Shown here piece by piece: positions 23,001 to 38,446 of a stretch of 64,000 bases of DNA. The position numbers and the translations under genes were made by a program. Numbering within the stretch: position 1 is the stretch's first letter; the number at the start of each line of letters is the position of its first letter. Origin of the DNA: Coenobita brevimanus (Eukaryota; Arthropoda; Malacostraca; Decapoda; Coenobitidae); the NCBI GenBank assembly GCA_032717465.1, contig CM064715.1, forward strand, positions 41,943,159 through 42,007,158, written 5' to 3'. The notes under the pieces were generated by a model. That model was given only the letters and a program-made list of their open reading frames with translations, was not told the origin of the DNA and ran no database searches.

Positions 23001-26000
23001 CAATCACTCTCTCAGCAGAAAGTTTTACTGAGAAGTTTTGCAGCGTCTGAGGGAGACCATCCACCGCAAACATCCAAAACAGTGGAAGAACAAGGACTGG
23101 GTCCTGCATCATAACAACGTCCCTGCCCACACATCAATTGTTGTCCTGCGGTTCCTGGCTTCCACTAATATGGTAGTCATTCCCCACCCACCCTATTCAC
23201 CTGACCTTGCCCCCTGAGACTTTTTCCTGTTTCCCAAGCTGAAATTACATCTGAAAGGGCATTGATTTGACTCGATTGAGGTGATCCAGTCAGAATTACA
23301 GGAAGTGCTCAAGACCATCACGCCTGGAGCCTTCCAGGGATGTACTGTATGGACTCATGGAAAAAATGCTGGGACCACTGTATACATGCCCAAGGGGACT
23401 ACTTCAAGGGCAACAGTGAGAACTAGAAGGTAAGGTAACTTGTTTTCCTACAATATTCAAATTACTGGAACTTTTGGGTAGCACCTCAAATATTCAGTAG
23501 CTGTCTCACTGATACAGGTCTCTGATGTGCAGACTGCATTTTCTCACAACTTGATTAATGTGTTCATTATAATTTGGTTTTGAATTAAATATACTGCATA
23601 CACATGTGCTGGACAGAACTAGCTGGATCAAGCTGTGACTCGCCAATCTTCAGTGTTAGGGCATTATCAGCATCACCATTCCTCCTGTTTCCTCGAAAAA
23701 TTTTTGTCTTAACATCATTCAGCTTAGACTACTCTTTGCCATCCAGACTTAAACATCAGTTATCGGGGATTCCAACTTATTCCTGGTATCATTAACCCCT
23801 TAACCGCGGGGCGTCACTTTCGTGACGCTTGGGAGCAAGAGATCATACCACGGGGCGTCGCTTTTGTGATTCTGTGTTATTTTGAATTCACCCGGGCTTC
23901 CAAGTGGGGGCTTGTATCATCTATCAGTACTGCCAATGTCCAACACTAGTCAGCACTCCTAATCTCATCTGTACTCCCATCCATTGTTGACAATTTAGCC
24001 ATTTCTCCCCGTTCTTGACTCCCCTCCCTACCCCCCCTCCATTACACTATCCTCTCGCCTGCCCGGCCGTGCTACGCTAAGTAAATCTTCCCTGGAATTT
24101 TTCACTGATTTCATCCATTGAAATAAGCCCTATGCCCTATTCTTATACCAAATAATATATACAAGAAAGAAATAAGGTAAGTGAGAGTGCCATACACCTG
24201 GAATTGGCTAATTATCACCTGACAACACCTCACGTGCACTCGTTCACTAATTTTCGCTGTTTTTTCCCCTTGAAATATGCCATATAATCTATTTTCGTAA
24301 TAAATATACATATAAGGAGGGAAGGGAGAAGCCTAAGTGATATTTACATTCACCTGGAACTACCTAATTTACAAAGTATTGTCTAGATTTCCTGCCAATC
24401 ATTTCAGTGAAATACATAGCTGTTTCAAGAGCTACGTTGGTAGTACTGAATAACCCCAAAGTAGGCCTCAACCTAGGCCGGCCCTCCTTTATCAGTTCTC
24501 TCTCATCTTCCGAAGAGGAGGTACGGCTCATCCTCTTGCTGACTTCAGGGCCTTTTTTCACCCCCATGCAAAGGGCCCTGTGACCTTTACCCCCTACTAA
24601 ACCTCGTGTGGAAAGAGGTAAAGGGCTGACAATTGATAAAAGAGTGACTACGATCTTTCTATTGAGTAAAACAGTGCAAGTGGAATTGTAAATAATGTGT
24701 AAATAATGTGTAAACAGCAAGTGAAAGTAATGAATGTAAATATACGTGAACAATGGAAAATAGTTTTATAAGTTACTTCAAGTGACAGTGCATAACACAG
24801 TGTAAATAAAATAGAAATGTAAATAACGTAAATAAAATAGAGAACGTAAATAGAAATGTAAATGAGTAGTATTATAAGAATACGAGTATATACCCTAGGA
24901 GTAATGAAAGTGAAAGTTTCACTATAGCATGTCTGAATACTATGAGTTATGAGAGTGAAGATGAAAGTGACATTCACTCTCAATGCCAGTATACAGGACG
25001 AGAAAGTGAATGCTACGTATTTTACTGAAAGAAATTGAATCCCTACGGTGACAATAAACTAATACTACTGAAGGAAACTTATGGATAAAGACTGTAGATA
25101 TATATAAGTGTTATATAGTAACAGAAATATAAAGTGTGAGGGGGTTTTATGAATAATAAATGACAGAGTACCAAGAGCGAACTAGCGCAAGTGCGGCGGT
25201 CAGACGAGCTCATAATTTTCATTGCTTTCACAGTGGTTTTTTTTTGGGAGTATGGATCCCAAACTACTTGAAAATCATAGAGTAGTGTTTATAGTGTTAA
25301 TATCTGGCTGTGGTAATCATATTACGGGTTGTCGGGAAGTGTAAAGTGGAGACTTCGTTACCCAACTTCAGAGGTCTCCACAAGTCCTACGGTAACCGAC
25401 GAAGGCTCAACAAACATTCCAGGAGAAAGCTGAAGGTATGTGCCAAAAGCATATATAATTTTAATATTCTAGGACTAATAACTGATTTTTGGCAAATATT
25501 TTTTGAGAGTCTGTCGGAGCCCGAATAACCCCGCGGCACACGCAAAACATCGGTAAACATGCCCGCGGTGTAGGGGTTAATATCTGTCATCTTAACATAA
25601 AGCTGAGTGTCATCAGCATAAAAATGACAGAACACTCCATGTGCATCAAACAGATGATGATAAACTACTCGTTTAAACTGTGAATATAACTGGACCTAAA
25701 ACAGATCCTTGAGGAACTTCAAACAGAAGTGGAACTGAGCACAAGTAAGTGCTGTCCACAACTACTCTCTGAGATGTGTCAGAATGATATGATTTAATTA
25801 GCACAAGAGCATCATCACAGACACCATTTTGCAGGTCATTTAGCAGTAGTTCACGAACTACTGTGTCAAAAGCCACAGAAAGAGCCAAAAGAAGCAAGAC
25901 AATGGACACCCCATTGCAGGTGTTCAGAACCACATCATCATGAATCTTCATTACTGCAGTTTCAGATGAGTGGTATATCCTACATCAAATGAAACCTCAG

Positions 26001-29000
26001 AACCAAATAATCATGAATCTTCGTTGCTGAAGTTTAGTTGAGTGGTATATCCTACATGTTTAATGAAAAGGAAGAGCAACTCTGTTTTGTTCCACTAATG
26101 GTGCAAGTTGATCTAATATAGCTGGATCAATATCTTGGACAAGAATGACAGGTTGGAGACAGGACAATAGTTTAATATGCTCTCAACACTGAGACCAGGC
26201 TTCTTCAGCAGGGGCCAGAGCAAGGCATGTTTCTTGAACAGCACAAAGTTACTTTCTGGGACAGGATATCTTTTCATGTTATTCTTGCTAGCTCCGCATG
26301 ATCTTACTGGACCTGGGATACAGTTTTACAGGTGGAATGGGTTACATCTAGCCTTTATCCCTTCAATTGAATGATGTACATTTAAACTTTATAGCTGCAA
26401 CTTTTGGACAATTTTTTTCAGCTTATGAGACATTTTGAACAGGTGGAGATAAATGTACCAGACAATCCATGTAATCAAAAAGACTTTTCCTGGAATGAAT
26501 AAAATTGCCTAGGAGCAAGGATAAACTAAAAAAATGTTACCAGATTCAGGAGTAATTAAATCCCTAAGATGAGCAGAATCACTGGAAAACAGGAAGAACA
26601 AACTACAAAGGATGTCACCTGAATTCAAGTGGTAAATGCCCATTAAATGAGATCAGTGCTCAATATAAAAATTTCCACGGGAACAAGAGGTGGCTCGTTT
26701 GACTGTTATGTAGTTTTTTCAAGGATATATGTGCAACGGCCATGGGTGAACAGAGGTACGGGAAGGTAGAAGGAAGGAGCTGTTGCAAGGAAAATAACAA
26801 AGCTGCAGGATTAAGTAAAATGGGAGAAGTACATGAGGGAAAAGGAGAACTGACTGGAAATATATTAACTAAAGCAGAGTGGAAAAGGAAGGTGAGAGAA
26901 TAAATCTGGCAGCATGTGAGGGGTCACAAAATGAGGTAAAAGGGAAAAAAGGAATGGCAAAGTGGAATGAGGAAGTGAAACAAACATAAATGAGGAATGA
27001 TGATGATGATAATGACATAATGATGATAGTAAATGATTAACATACAACTAACCTCACAGAGCCATGTGTCAGTTGGCATGTCACTTTGCTCCAAAGACCA
27101 CCTCTTGATAGTCTTGTCATTGCCCACAGTAAAGAATGATCCACCATCTGGTGCACCCACAATGCACCACACCTGCCCATTATGTCCCTGTACACTCCAC
27201 TGGCAGGACTTCTTGGGTAGGTCCCACAGTTTTAACTGCAGGGGGGGAAAAAAAATAAAAAAAATTGAAAATGTTACAGCAATCAATCCTATACTGTCAT
27301 TCTCACTGCAATATGAAGAAGTGAAGTCTGGATCTTGTTGGAAAGACATAAGTCAAGAGTGAGAAGAACTGAAATCAGTCATCTGAGTTTACATGACAAC
27401 ACAGACAGACAAATGAGGAAGTTCAAGAGCTCTGTGGTGTTGATATGAATGAGTTGAAATGTGATAAATGAAGAAGTAAAAAGGAGCGCAATGGAAAACA
27501 AACAGAACCAGACTTAATGGTACTATTGGGGAAGTTTGTTACAGAGAAGTATTTGATTATGATATCTAATTTTATGAGCTGAGGATAAGGTTTATTAATA
27601 ATGCCATGTAGGGTGAATGGACAGTGAAGGATTGACTAGGAGAGTGTATGTGTGATGTGGAAGGATAAAGGAACAAAGGGAAAATATGCATGAGGTGGAG
27701 AGATATGCAAATAGGTCTGATGCGAGAAGGAAGGAGGTCAGCCTGATGGTAGAGGAGAGGGTGGCATGGAGGCAATTTGTACGTGGCTACCTCTCCAGGA
27801 TTATGGTGTCTGGCTATAGCTTGATGGATACATGACCCTTGATGAGACTATGTGATAAAAAACCTCCAGTCACCTCTTAGGGATTGAACCTATGCATGGC
27901 CATCACTCTACTGGGGGATTCTAATCAGTGGACTGTGGGGACTTACTATAATTATTAACTGATATTACCATTAACAGTACCTGAGAATATACTGGCAAAT
28001 CGGCTTTAAAGATACCAGCTAAACATTAAGATGCAATTTTTCTGTGATTCAACATAGTTTTAAGAAAAAAATATATACTGTATACACATATAAATATGGG
28101 TATTTATAAAGCTGATTCACAGTTGTATTAAAAAAACAGCATAAAGGCGTGAAAATGCTCCTAATTTCTGAGTCATTTATGGCATCCCTGTAATTGTTAG
28201 ATGTGATCAACCTGTGCCTCACATTACACAGTGTGGTTTGCAAAAACACATAAAGGCCAGACATACTCTGTCATCATCATATGCTCCAGAAATTATCATC
28301 ATAAGTTGTGACTTGTCCACACCTTAGTCATCATCATCATCATCCTGACCTCCTTTCCCATCCTTGGGCAGGGTGAGGAGTAGCAATGTCTAGACAGCCC
28401 AATTTTGCCCACTCAGATGGGCCACACTTCCATTCACTCATCATTCAAGCCCTCAGAATCCTGGCACTATCTGATTCGTCAAAAACTTCCACCACGTTCT
28501 GTAGCTTCACATAAACATATCCTATAGAGTCAATCCGGATGCTGTCACGTTAAAAAGGGGTGCCAAATCCCTGATCATGCACTTCTCACAACATTCATCC
28601 AGCCAGCCTGATCTCTTGTCAGTCCCTTAACCTCACTAATTTCCATACCTCTCTTCCTCACACACTCATCCACCATATCCCACCATCTTCTCCTTGACCT
28701 ACTTTGCCTTCTCCTTCCTTCAAATTCACTCAGATATACCTTTTTCACCACTCTGTTGTTATCCATTCTCTCCACATGGCCATACCATCTCGATACACTC
28801 TCTTCTATTCTGATATCCACAGACTTCCTCACTCCGCATCTTTCATGAATCACATTATTTTGTATCCTATCCACTATGTACTCCACATACATTCCTCAGC
28901 AGTCCCATCTCCACTGCTCTTAGTCTTGACTTTTCATTTTCATGCCATACCATAGTCTCACATCCATATGTTAAAGTTAGGACTAACACTCCTTCACGTA

Positions 29001-32000
29001 AGCCTCGTGGACCTGCAACACTCAAGCCTCTGTTTCTTATCAAGGCCTTCATAGCACCAGCTACTTTCTTTCCTTGTGTCATTCTACTTTCAACATCTTT
29101 TGCACATTCTCCTCTCTTTTCTATCACTATACCCAGGTATTTGAACTCTTTCACCAATTCCAGTCTCTCTCCATTCACTGTAACATCACACTGGTAGTCA
29201 TCTTCTCTTTCAATTACCATCAATTTACTCTTTTCTACATTTACTCTCAAGGCACGACACTCACAGATATCAGCAAAAATCTGCACTAGTCTACCAAGCT
29301 CTTGTCCAGTATTTGCAAGCAGCACTGCATCATCAGCATAGAACAAATATGAGATATTCCATCCATCACCACTCATTACCAACACCATCCCTCTCTCCGT
29401 TACTCGTGTTTTACCTCTCTCATCACCCCATCCATATACAATAAATATACTGAACAAACATGGGGACATCACACAACCTTGTCGCATCCCCACAAAGATC
29501 GTGAACCATTCCCTTAGATGCCCATTTACCCTTACAAATGCCTCACTACCATCATAAAAACTCCTCACAGCTACCATCTACACCATACATGCGCAAAACT
29601 TTTCACAATCCTTCTCTATCTACTTTGTCGTATGCTTTTCCCAGATCCATAAATGCCATAAACACCTTATAGTCCTTCTCACAAGCCTTCTCCACTATCT
29701 GTCTCATTGCAAATATTTGATCCACACATCGTCTGCCACTCCTAAAGCCACCCTGTTCATCTCTCACTAGGACTTCTGATATCTCTCTTACCTTTTCAGT
29801 AATAATTCTCCCATATACCTTCTCCACAACTCAATAAACTTTTGCCATGATAATTCTTGCACTCACTCTGCTCACCTTTATATTTGTACAGGGGTACAAG
29901 CATAGCCTTTTTCTGCTCTGCTGGCACAGTTTCATTCATCCATGCCTTTTTACATATCTCCAACAAGCACTTCATTCTGCTCTCTCCGCTACACTGAATC
30001 ATCTCTGAATACACCTAATCAACCCCAGCTGCTATCCCATTTTTCAGTCGCTTCACAGCGTTGTTCACCTGTGTGAGTGTCACGTTTCCTGGCACTGCAT
30101 CCCTTCTCTGCACACACCCCAAACTAATCATGTTTACAGCCGCTCTGCTCAGGTTTTCAAAATATTCTTTACATCTGGTCCTTACTTTATCCCCATGACT
30201 TAATAATCTACCAATTACATCCTTCACAATTCACATTTCTTTCTGTTGTCACTTATACATTTCCACACCTCTTTCCAGAATAACTTCCAATATTCTGAGT
30301 AGTTTTCATTCATTTTTCCTCCTAGATCGTCATTTACCTCCTCCTTTTTCCTCTTCACTGGTATCTTTACGTGCTTGTTGCTCTCAGTATAATCAGTTCT
30401 TACTTCAACTGAACCCCTGTTCAGTAACCACTCTAGCCACTTCTTCCTCTACTGCTCTCTTCACCTCTTCATCCCACCATGCTGTACCTTTCATCTTTGT
30501 TGTTACTCTTGCCACACCACACACTGCTTTAGCATTCCTAACTAAGCAATCCATACTATATATGCATTCCACTGGCTGCCCAGATCCATTTCATTCCAAT
30601 TCACTGATTCCAACTCCTCCCCTAATTTGGTCCTGTATTCATCTGTCATTTCTTTGATCCTCAGCTTGTCGACTTTCAATCTTTCTCCCTGACTGCTTCT
30701 CTTTCTCCTGGTCCACCGCACTCCTCTCAATTTGATTTTGCATACCACAATCATAAGATCTGACAGACCTCTACACCTTAGTACTCTCTTTTAACAGCCT
30801 ACTCAAGGTCTTACTGCATAATACCTTTACGGTAAGGTAAAAGTGGAGGCAGACACCACGAGGCACTGACCTGCAGTGCGCATCTCTGTAACATAGGCCT
30901 TTGAGCCTGTGGTGGATAATTTAGGCCTTTGAGCCTGTGGTGGATAATTCATCCAGTATCATGGAATACAAGGCCACTACATTATCCAGGTTACCACAGT
31001 TACCTTTTGTGGGTGTTACCCTGGATACTCATTTTACCTACCACCCCATGAAGGGTGGTTGGACACCTGAGTCAAGTGATGCCAGCTGTCTGCATAAGGA
31101 ACTGAACCCTCCACCCCTCCTTTTTTTTAACGAAAAGAAGAAGGAACCAAAGGCCAGGAGCCTGCAAATTGTTCCCTCCAAGGAAAAACAAAAGCAAGAT
31201 AAGAGAGAGCCATCTTTTCACGGTCAGCAATGCTAATCATGGCCACCACAGCTGAATAATAAGTAGAGTGCAATAATTCCTTATTTAACATGCTTTAACT
31301 TACATTTCATATTACAGCTGTTCATTACCACATTTTCACATACAGTACTATACAAATGTTCATTACTAAGCAGTCAGCATGTGCAGTGAAAAGTCATGGT
31401 TGAATGAACTCACACTACCATTTATTTCAATATATCACTTCTCTTTTGGTAATTTAGCAATTAACTGTGGACTTAAAAAAAATAAATAAATAAAAATAAA
31501 TAAAAAAAGGAAAGATGATATGGACTTACTATATACTGTACCTGTAATGTCTTTGCTGATTAATAATGGACTTATTTAATTATAACAAGCCAAAAGAGCA
31601 AAGAAAGAACATTAAATCTGACACCTTAAACAAGGACTTAGTCATATGACCTTTACTGAAAAATAACCCAAGAATGTAAGGCAGAAAAAAAAAGTTATAC
31701 TGAAGTTGACTGGCCCCCACACTAAGAAGCTTCTGCAAAAGTGTGTGGCTAAAACTAAGAGATGAAAGAAAATTGAAGATGGACTGACCTCACCCTCAAC
31801 AGTGCCTGAGAACACACAGGAGAGGCGTGTGGGGTGGCGGCAGATGGCTGACACACCCTCAGAGTGAGTAAGGCTGCCCACAAATGGCTTGGCAAATACT
31901 CGCTCCAGCTTGGTTGCATTTAATGCCAACTTGTACTCCCGCGCTGCCTCAAATGGGTGAAGATCTGGGTCATAGTTCCTCTGTACTGTGCAAAAAATAA

Positions 32001-35000
32001 ACTGATTACAGTTCTCATAATTTTCTCCATTTCTTTGTACTGTATTATTCACATCTCCACATGATTTACTTACCTCAGAATAACCTGTTGGTACAGTAAT
32101 GGGTAAATTAATGAAGGCTACATCTACTATAACTGCTTCACTCTGAAAAGTCTCTCCAAAGCTAAAGTACTCAGGAGATAACAATAAGTCAATAAAATTG
32201 TTACTTTAACTTGGTGACATCAACACCAATTTGTACTCTCATGCAGTCTCAAATAGGAGAAGACCCAGATAAGCTCCTTTGCACAGAAGAACATGAAAAA
32301 CAACCCTTCAGCCCAGGTGCAGCACGTGAAATTTATTCCTGCTGCTATTAGACTTTGATTTGACTTAGGAGTGCACCCTAGAAGTCTATCAATCTTACTA
32401 TCTATTTATTGCCAGAGGCCTTAATACTGTAAGGGGTGGCCACAAACAAATCGCCTCCATGTCACCATGTCCTCTGCCATTTTGTTGCCCTCCCCCCAGC
32501 TCACATCCACCTCTCTCATATACCTCTCCACTCCATCCCTCCATCTCATCCTTAGCCTCAGCTCACTCACATACTCTCCTTGTTAGTCTCTCACTCTCCA
32601 TCCTCTCACCCTTGAAGTGCACGAGTTAATTTGAAAAGTATCCTAAGGTGAGTAAAACTGGTTGGAAACAGCAGAAGTAAAATGACATGTGACTGTACTG
32701 TGGAGTGAAACTGATGGGAGTTCTAATTTACTCCTTTACATGGTGTCTTAACCCACTGGTAAACATACAATACAGTTTAGTTTAAGCATCAGAAATATTT
32801 TACTGATTCACTTTCTCTTCTCCCAGGTTGTTTTCTATATTTTTCTAATATTTTTTATGGTGGTAAATGACTGTTTACAGCTGATTTTACTTTCCTATTG
32901 CATTTAACAATGCTCATTCTGATTCACTTGTGTTTATTTTTTAAGCATAATGGCAGGCTGTCAACATACTTAAATCAACAGAAATTTATTCTTAATAAGG
33001 CTAACGGGATGATGGGATTGATAGGAAGAACTTTTGGTGCCCTAGATGAAATTACCGTATGTTCCGAATTTTGTATGTGACAATGGTGGGACCACTGAAG
33101 GAATACGCAAATCAAGTGTGGTGCCCATATGGGGTAAAGGATATAGAGGCTGTTGAATCTGTTCAGCACACGGCCACCAAGTTAGTACCAGCATCGAAAA
33201 ATCTGACCTATGAGGAGCAATTAAGGAAGCTAAATCTACCAATGTTGGCATACAGAAGGTTGAGGAAGATATGATTGAAACAGTTAAAATAGTAAATGGC
33301 ATACTGCATATGATAAGGAGGTTACTGAAAATCTTTTTCTGATGAATCAGGACTCTACAACATGGGGAGGTAGTAAGAAGATTTATAAAAGAGGAATCAG
33401 GTTGGCTATCAAGAAGCATTCTTTCTGAAATAGACTGGTAAACATTTGGAGGTCTTCCAGATACTGTGGGTAACTCGAGAAATGTTAAGATATTTGAAAA
33501 GAGGTTGGATGAAGTATTGAAAACACAAGAATAGAGGTTTGATTTCAAAGCCAAAATTCAGTGTCAATGACACAACCACCACGACCATGCAACTATGGAA
33601 ATAAATGCTCGAGATCTAGAGCTGGAGTCATAGGCTCAATAATGAGCATCTTCCAGAATTCTTCTGTAAGCATCTGTATGCATTATTACAGCCGTACTAG
33701 CCCGACCTTACATATTCATTACCTATCCACACCTGACCCAATCTAACCTAACAAAACAATACAACCTAATCTAATAAAACTTACCAAACCAAACCTAATC
33801 TAACATAACCTAATATAACCCAATCTAACATAACCTAACAGTTACTTAACCAGACATGCTGAAATGGAAAACCTAAAAAATACTGGTACAGCTGAGTAGC
33901 TTTTAGTCCACCAATACACCCAGGAAACAACATGCACTGGGGTTACAAAACATGGGTTAAAACAAGAGGGAAACAAAATCACTATGACGCAATAATTTAC
34001 TACAAGAACCAGACTGATGGACTATGCAGGATATACAAACAAATACCAGCTATGAACAGTTACAAACAAGTGATCACATCACCAACAAAAATAATAGAAA
34101 ACACGACTACCATTATAGATCACCTATTATGCAACAGGGAAGAAATGATATCACAATCTAGGGTCACTGAGTCAGGACTTAGTGATCACTTCATCACTTA
34201 CTGCACAAGAAAGGCTTATAAAAACTTTATTGGTAGACACACAAAAAATAAATAAATAAAATCAGATCATTCACAAATTATGACCCTCAAACATACATAA
34301 CTAAACTAAGAAATGCAGACTGGTCATTAGTACACAAGAGCAGGAATGTAAATGACACCTGGGCACGTTTTAAAAGCATCATTACAAAGATAATGGATGA
34401 GGTAGCCCTTTTGAAGGAAAAAAGAATAAAAAACAGGACAGAACCATGGATAAGTAAGAAATTACTCCCACAAATAGAATACACAGACAAACTTTTGTGT
34501 AAACTCTCGAAACACAAGCATGATAACAAACTAAGATGTCAGTTCAACACAGTAAGAAACAGGTTAAGCAATGATATCAAATCAGCTAAAGCAGACTATC
34601 TTTACAATAAGGCAAAGGAACACATGTATCACCCCAAAAATCTCTGGAAACATTTAAAATTGACAGGGTACAGCCAGGAAATATCAGAATGCCCAAACAT
34701 AATACTGAACATTGAAGGGGAAACATGTCATGTCAAAGTCTGAATAGCTAAGCATTTTAACACGTTTTTTACTACTGTTGCAGCTACACTAGCAAGGAAA
34801 TTCCCGCAACCTTTTAGAAATTACAGTACAGTGCAGTACAATACAAAAATTTCTACAGAAGCAAAGGGTTGCCTTAAACAGCTTCTTCCTTTGTAATGTT
34901 ACAGTTCAATATCCAGTACCTATCAGGAACTAAGCAATCTTAACACAAGTATGGGCACCGGACCAGATATAATACCAGCTAGGTTTCTGAAAGATGGAAC

Positions 35001-38000
35001 TATGGTAATTGCAGGACCCTTAACACGCCTGATCAACTTGTTAATAGGCATTAACTCAGTACAGTAAAACCTCGATATAATGGACTTCAATACACTGGAA
35101 TTCGTTTTTATCGGAACCGAGGAGCTACCGGACTAAATTCTTATATATCGGAAAAAGTACAATAAAGCTAGAAGCAGTCCGGACTTCCTGACCACTTCAG
35201 CTATGTTCACCACAATAAGGTAAATAATAGACAGGTTTAACAGTGTACAATACTGTATTATTACATGTGGTACAATATACCATTTGATAATTGAAGTGAA
35301 TGTATAATACAGTACAATACTGTAATGGCAGTGAAAACAGTTTAAAAACCATTGGTGTGATCCGGACTAATGTCTGATGTATTAGAAACAGTCCGGGTTA
35401 GCAGGGGGAAGTCCAGATGTTGCTTTTATCAGAATTTCGCTTTTTTTTGGAATGGCCTGGGCCTCAGTTAGACACTTTGCCAGATCCTGTCTCAGAAATC
35501 TGCCACTACGTTCGCTTCCGTTGCCCAGCTCTGATGCGGGGTAGGCATTGAAAAAGTAGCCAGTGTTCAATATTTTTTAAATTTTGACACAAAGTAAAAC
35601 ACCTCAAAACAAATTTTACTCATCAAATTACTCAGCTGACATGATATGCTACAAAGAAATTACAACATGGGAGCCTTTTGATTATATATAATGTAATACT
35701 ATTTTGTAAAACTCAGCTTTCGTCAGTTTACTCACCTCTTTAAGCATAACACAGAGACAAAACCTAGGCAATTGTACTAGAACCATCCATAAAGCAAGAT
35801 AACAGTGAGAAAAATATTTGCCATTAGTTAGTATCCTCAAAAGAAATTAGATATGAAGCTGCAGATTTGGCAGCATCTTTCGATATGCTGCCCTGCCTGA
35901 CATTCTGTTCTCGGGCGCCTGTCTTTTTTCACCATCTGTTTGAGCTTGTCCTTGTTGTACCCCAAATATGGTACACCTCTTTCTTTGAGAAACCCTCATA
36001 ATTCTGGAACGGTCCATTCTTTTAAATGTTTCCCTGACTCCATTGCACAGTTTAGTAAGTGTACTACACCCAACCCCTCCCTACATTCACCTGTAGTTAA
36101 AGTGTTGTACCGTGCTGCCGTTTTGTTTTGTTTAACATGGCTGATTCACTAAATAAGCATTCATTAAGTAAATAACTTTCAGCGGAACAGCTTACTTCTT
36201 TAATGCATGCTAAAACACACACATCAGAAGTCCTGAAGGTGATCTCTTACTAAATGCACATGACTTATTCAAATACAGTATGTATATGAAAACAGACAGC
36301 ACACTATTTTAGTCTTCAAGCTACAATTCTCTGAAAGCCTGGTTATTCTTTCTTTACAGGTATATACAGTCATCCCTTTCAGATCTAGAAACCCCAAGTC
36401 CCAGACATTTTGGGCTTGAGTCCATTAGTCCAAGCCCTGGATTATTCCCTATGATATCTGGACACCTGGGACACCAAAAATGCCCAAAAAATGTCAGAAA
36501 AAAAAAAAAAAATGTGTTCATCCCTACTCTAAATATGCCATGCAGTGACCGACAGCTGTGTTTTGGTGCATAGTTCTGGTGACGTCCGCTAAAACACTCC
36601 TGCATCCTCCCCATCTCCTGTCTACCTACCGTCATGACTGCACGCTCGTCGCCATGGCTGCCCATGTGCTCTTTTGTGGTAGTGCCTTACCTCTGACAGT
36701 AAATAAACTGCAATACCTCGCCACTAGATCACATGGGAATTTACAGTGTTGTGCAATGTTAAGAAATTAGAATTCAGAGTGCAAAAGATTAAGTGCAGAG
36801 TGCAACACTAACATGTTGCAACTGGTATGGCACAAGTAAGAACAGAATGTGCAGTGTTAAACAATTATAATTCACGGTACAAAGGATTACGTACAGCACA
36901 ACACTGGAATACTGTTCATTCTTCAAGTGCACCTTCACCACTAGCAGAGCCATAGAAGAGGCAGGTTAATCTTTGCAACAGCCACAGATGTGTCGTAAGT
37001 ACCCTGTACCCTGTACACTGCTTAATATTTTCCTTACTTCTAATTTCTCATTCTCTGGTTCCTTTTCATTTATTTTATGGTTTCCGTCCATGTGAATAGC
37101 GTCTTAAATAGGTGCTGTGCATGTCTGGTAGGGAATTATTTAGGTGACTTTCAAAGTTATGTTGGGTTGGGGTCTATAAGTACCTGTCCAGGGGCATTTT
37201 TCCCAAGTCCTGGACAAGACCAAGTCCTGAAAGTTGCTTGGACCCTATTACATCAGATCATGGAGAGATTACTGTACAGGTATATGCAGTTGACTGAATA
37301 GGAAAAAAGATTCCTATAAATAGTAACATTATTATTAACTTAGTATTAAGTACAGTTTCACAGTCTTGAAAACCCTGCAAAAATATTTAATCAAGGCTGG
37401 GCGACACTAGACCACCTGGTGGCAGACCTCTAAAACAGGGTTTAGTGAAGCCTCTACTGTAATTAATCCATTATAGTGAGGTTATACTGTACTGTATCAG
37501 ATGAGCTCCACGAAGCACTAGTAAAACCTCTATAAAAAGGGTGACAAACATTATGTAAGTAACTACAGACCAGTTAGTATACTCTGCACAGTGTTGAAGA
37601 TTCTGGAAAGAGCTGTATATACACAAATCATAACAAACCTAAATCAATATGACATTTTGTATATTTCTCAGTCAGGCTTCAGAGGGGCATACTCTACAGA
37701 AACATGTCTCATTCACCTTACAGACTTTATAAGATCAAACATGTCAGCAGGTGAATACACTGGTATGGTTCTGCTAGATCTTCAGAAAGCATTCGACACA
37801 GCTGATCATGGCATACTCTGTGACAAACTGCAAGCCAAGGGAATGGAATCTGTTAACTGGTTCGGATCATACCTCAGCAACAGAAAACAAAAAACAAAAA
37901 AGTTAATGAAGTAGAATCAGAATTGATGAACATAACCTGTGGGGTGCCACAGGGAATCATGCTTGGTACTACTATTTTTGTGCTGTCACTGACATGATTC

Positions 38001-38372
38001 TGAGTGTCAACTGTACACGTATGTTATAATGATGCAGATGACAGTGTACTTCTTGTACTGTATCTGGAAAGAATCCTAAATTAATACCAGACATTCTATC
38101 CAAAAACCTTGAATCCTGTTAAAAGTGGCTTGTAGACAATAGATTATCACTACATCTGGGGAAAACAGAATCCATATTATTTGGTTCAAAAAGGAAATTA
38201 CAAGCAGCTGAGAATTTCCAAATAAAGAACACTAGGATATGTAAAAAATATATAATATAACTGTGAACACACTGCAGCAAGAAATTAATGCATTATAACA
38301 CTGACAGAAAACAAAAACGTTAACAACGATCATCCCGGGCCTCATGCATTGGGTGCTTGCATGCATGCGCGC

Positions 38373-38446
<74 letters not shown>

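Larger units (their letters stand above)
21900..26600 (-). mobile_element. Jockey/CR1-type LINE host, interrupted by mariner and a TTAA element
   Basis: RT pieces on the minus strand: LLALSAVAFDTVVRELL-like block (about 25850), PQGSVLGPVIFTV (about 25690) and FYADDTQLYVKMTDI (about 25600). After the TTAA insert comes SWMAKSSLSLNDVKTKIF-like sequence near 23740. The C-terminus LWNDFPNYLLKKVQFCSREQ lies near 22080, past the mariner. Boundaries and clade are approximate. It is heavily mutated, in DCAF13 intron 3. Confidence 0.6.
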
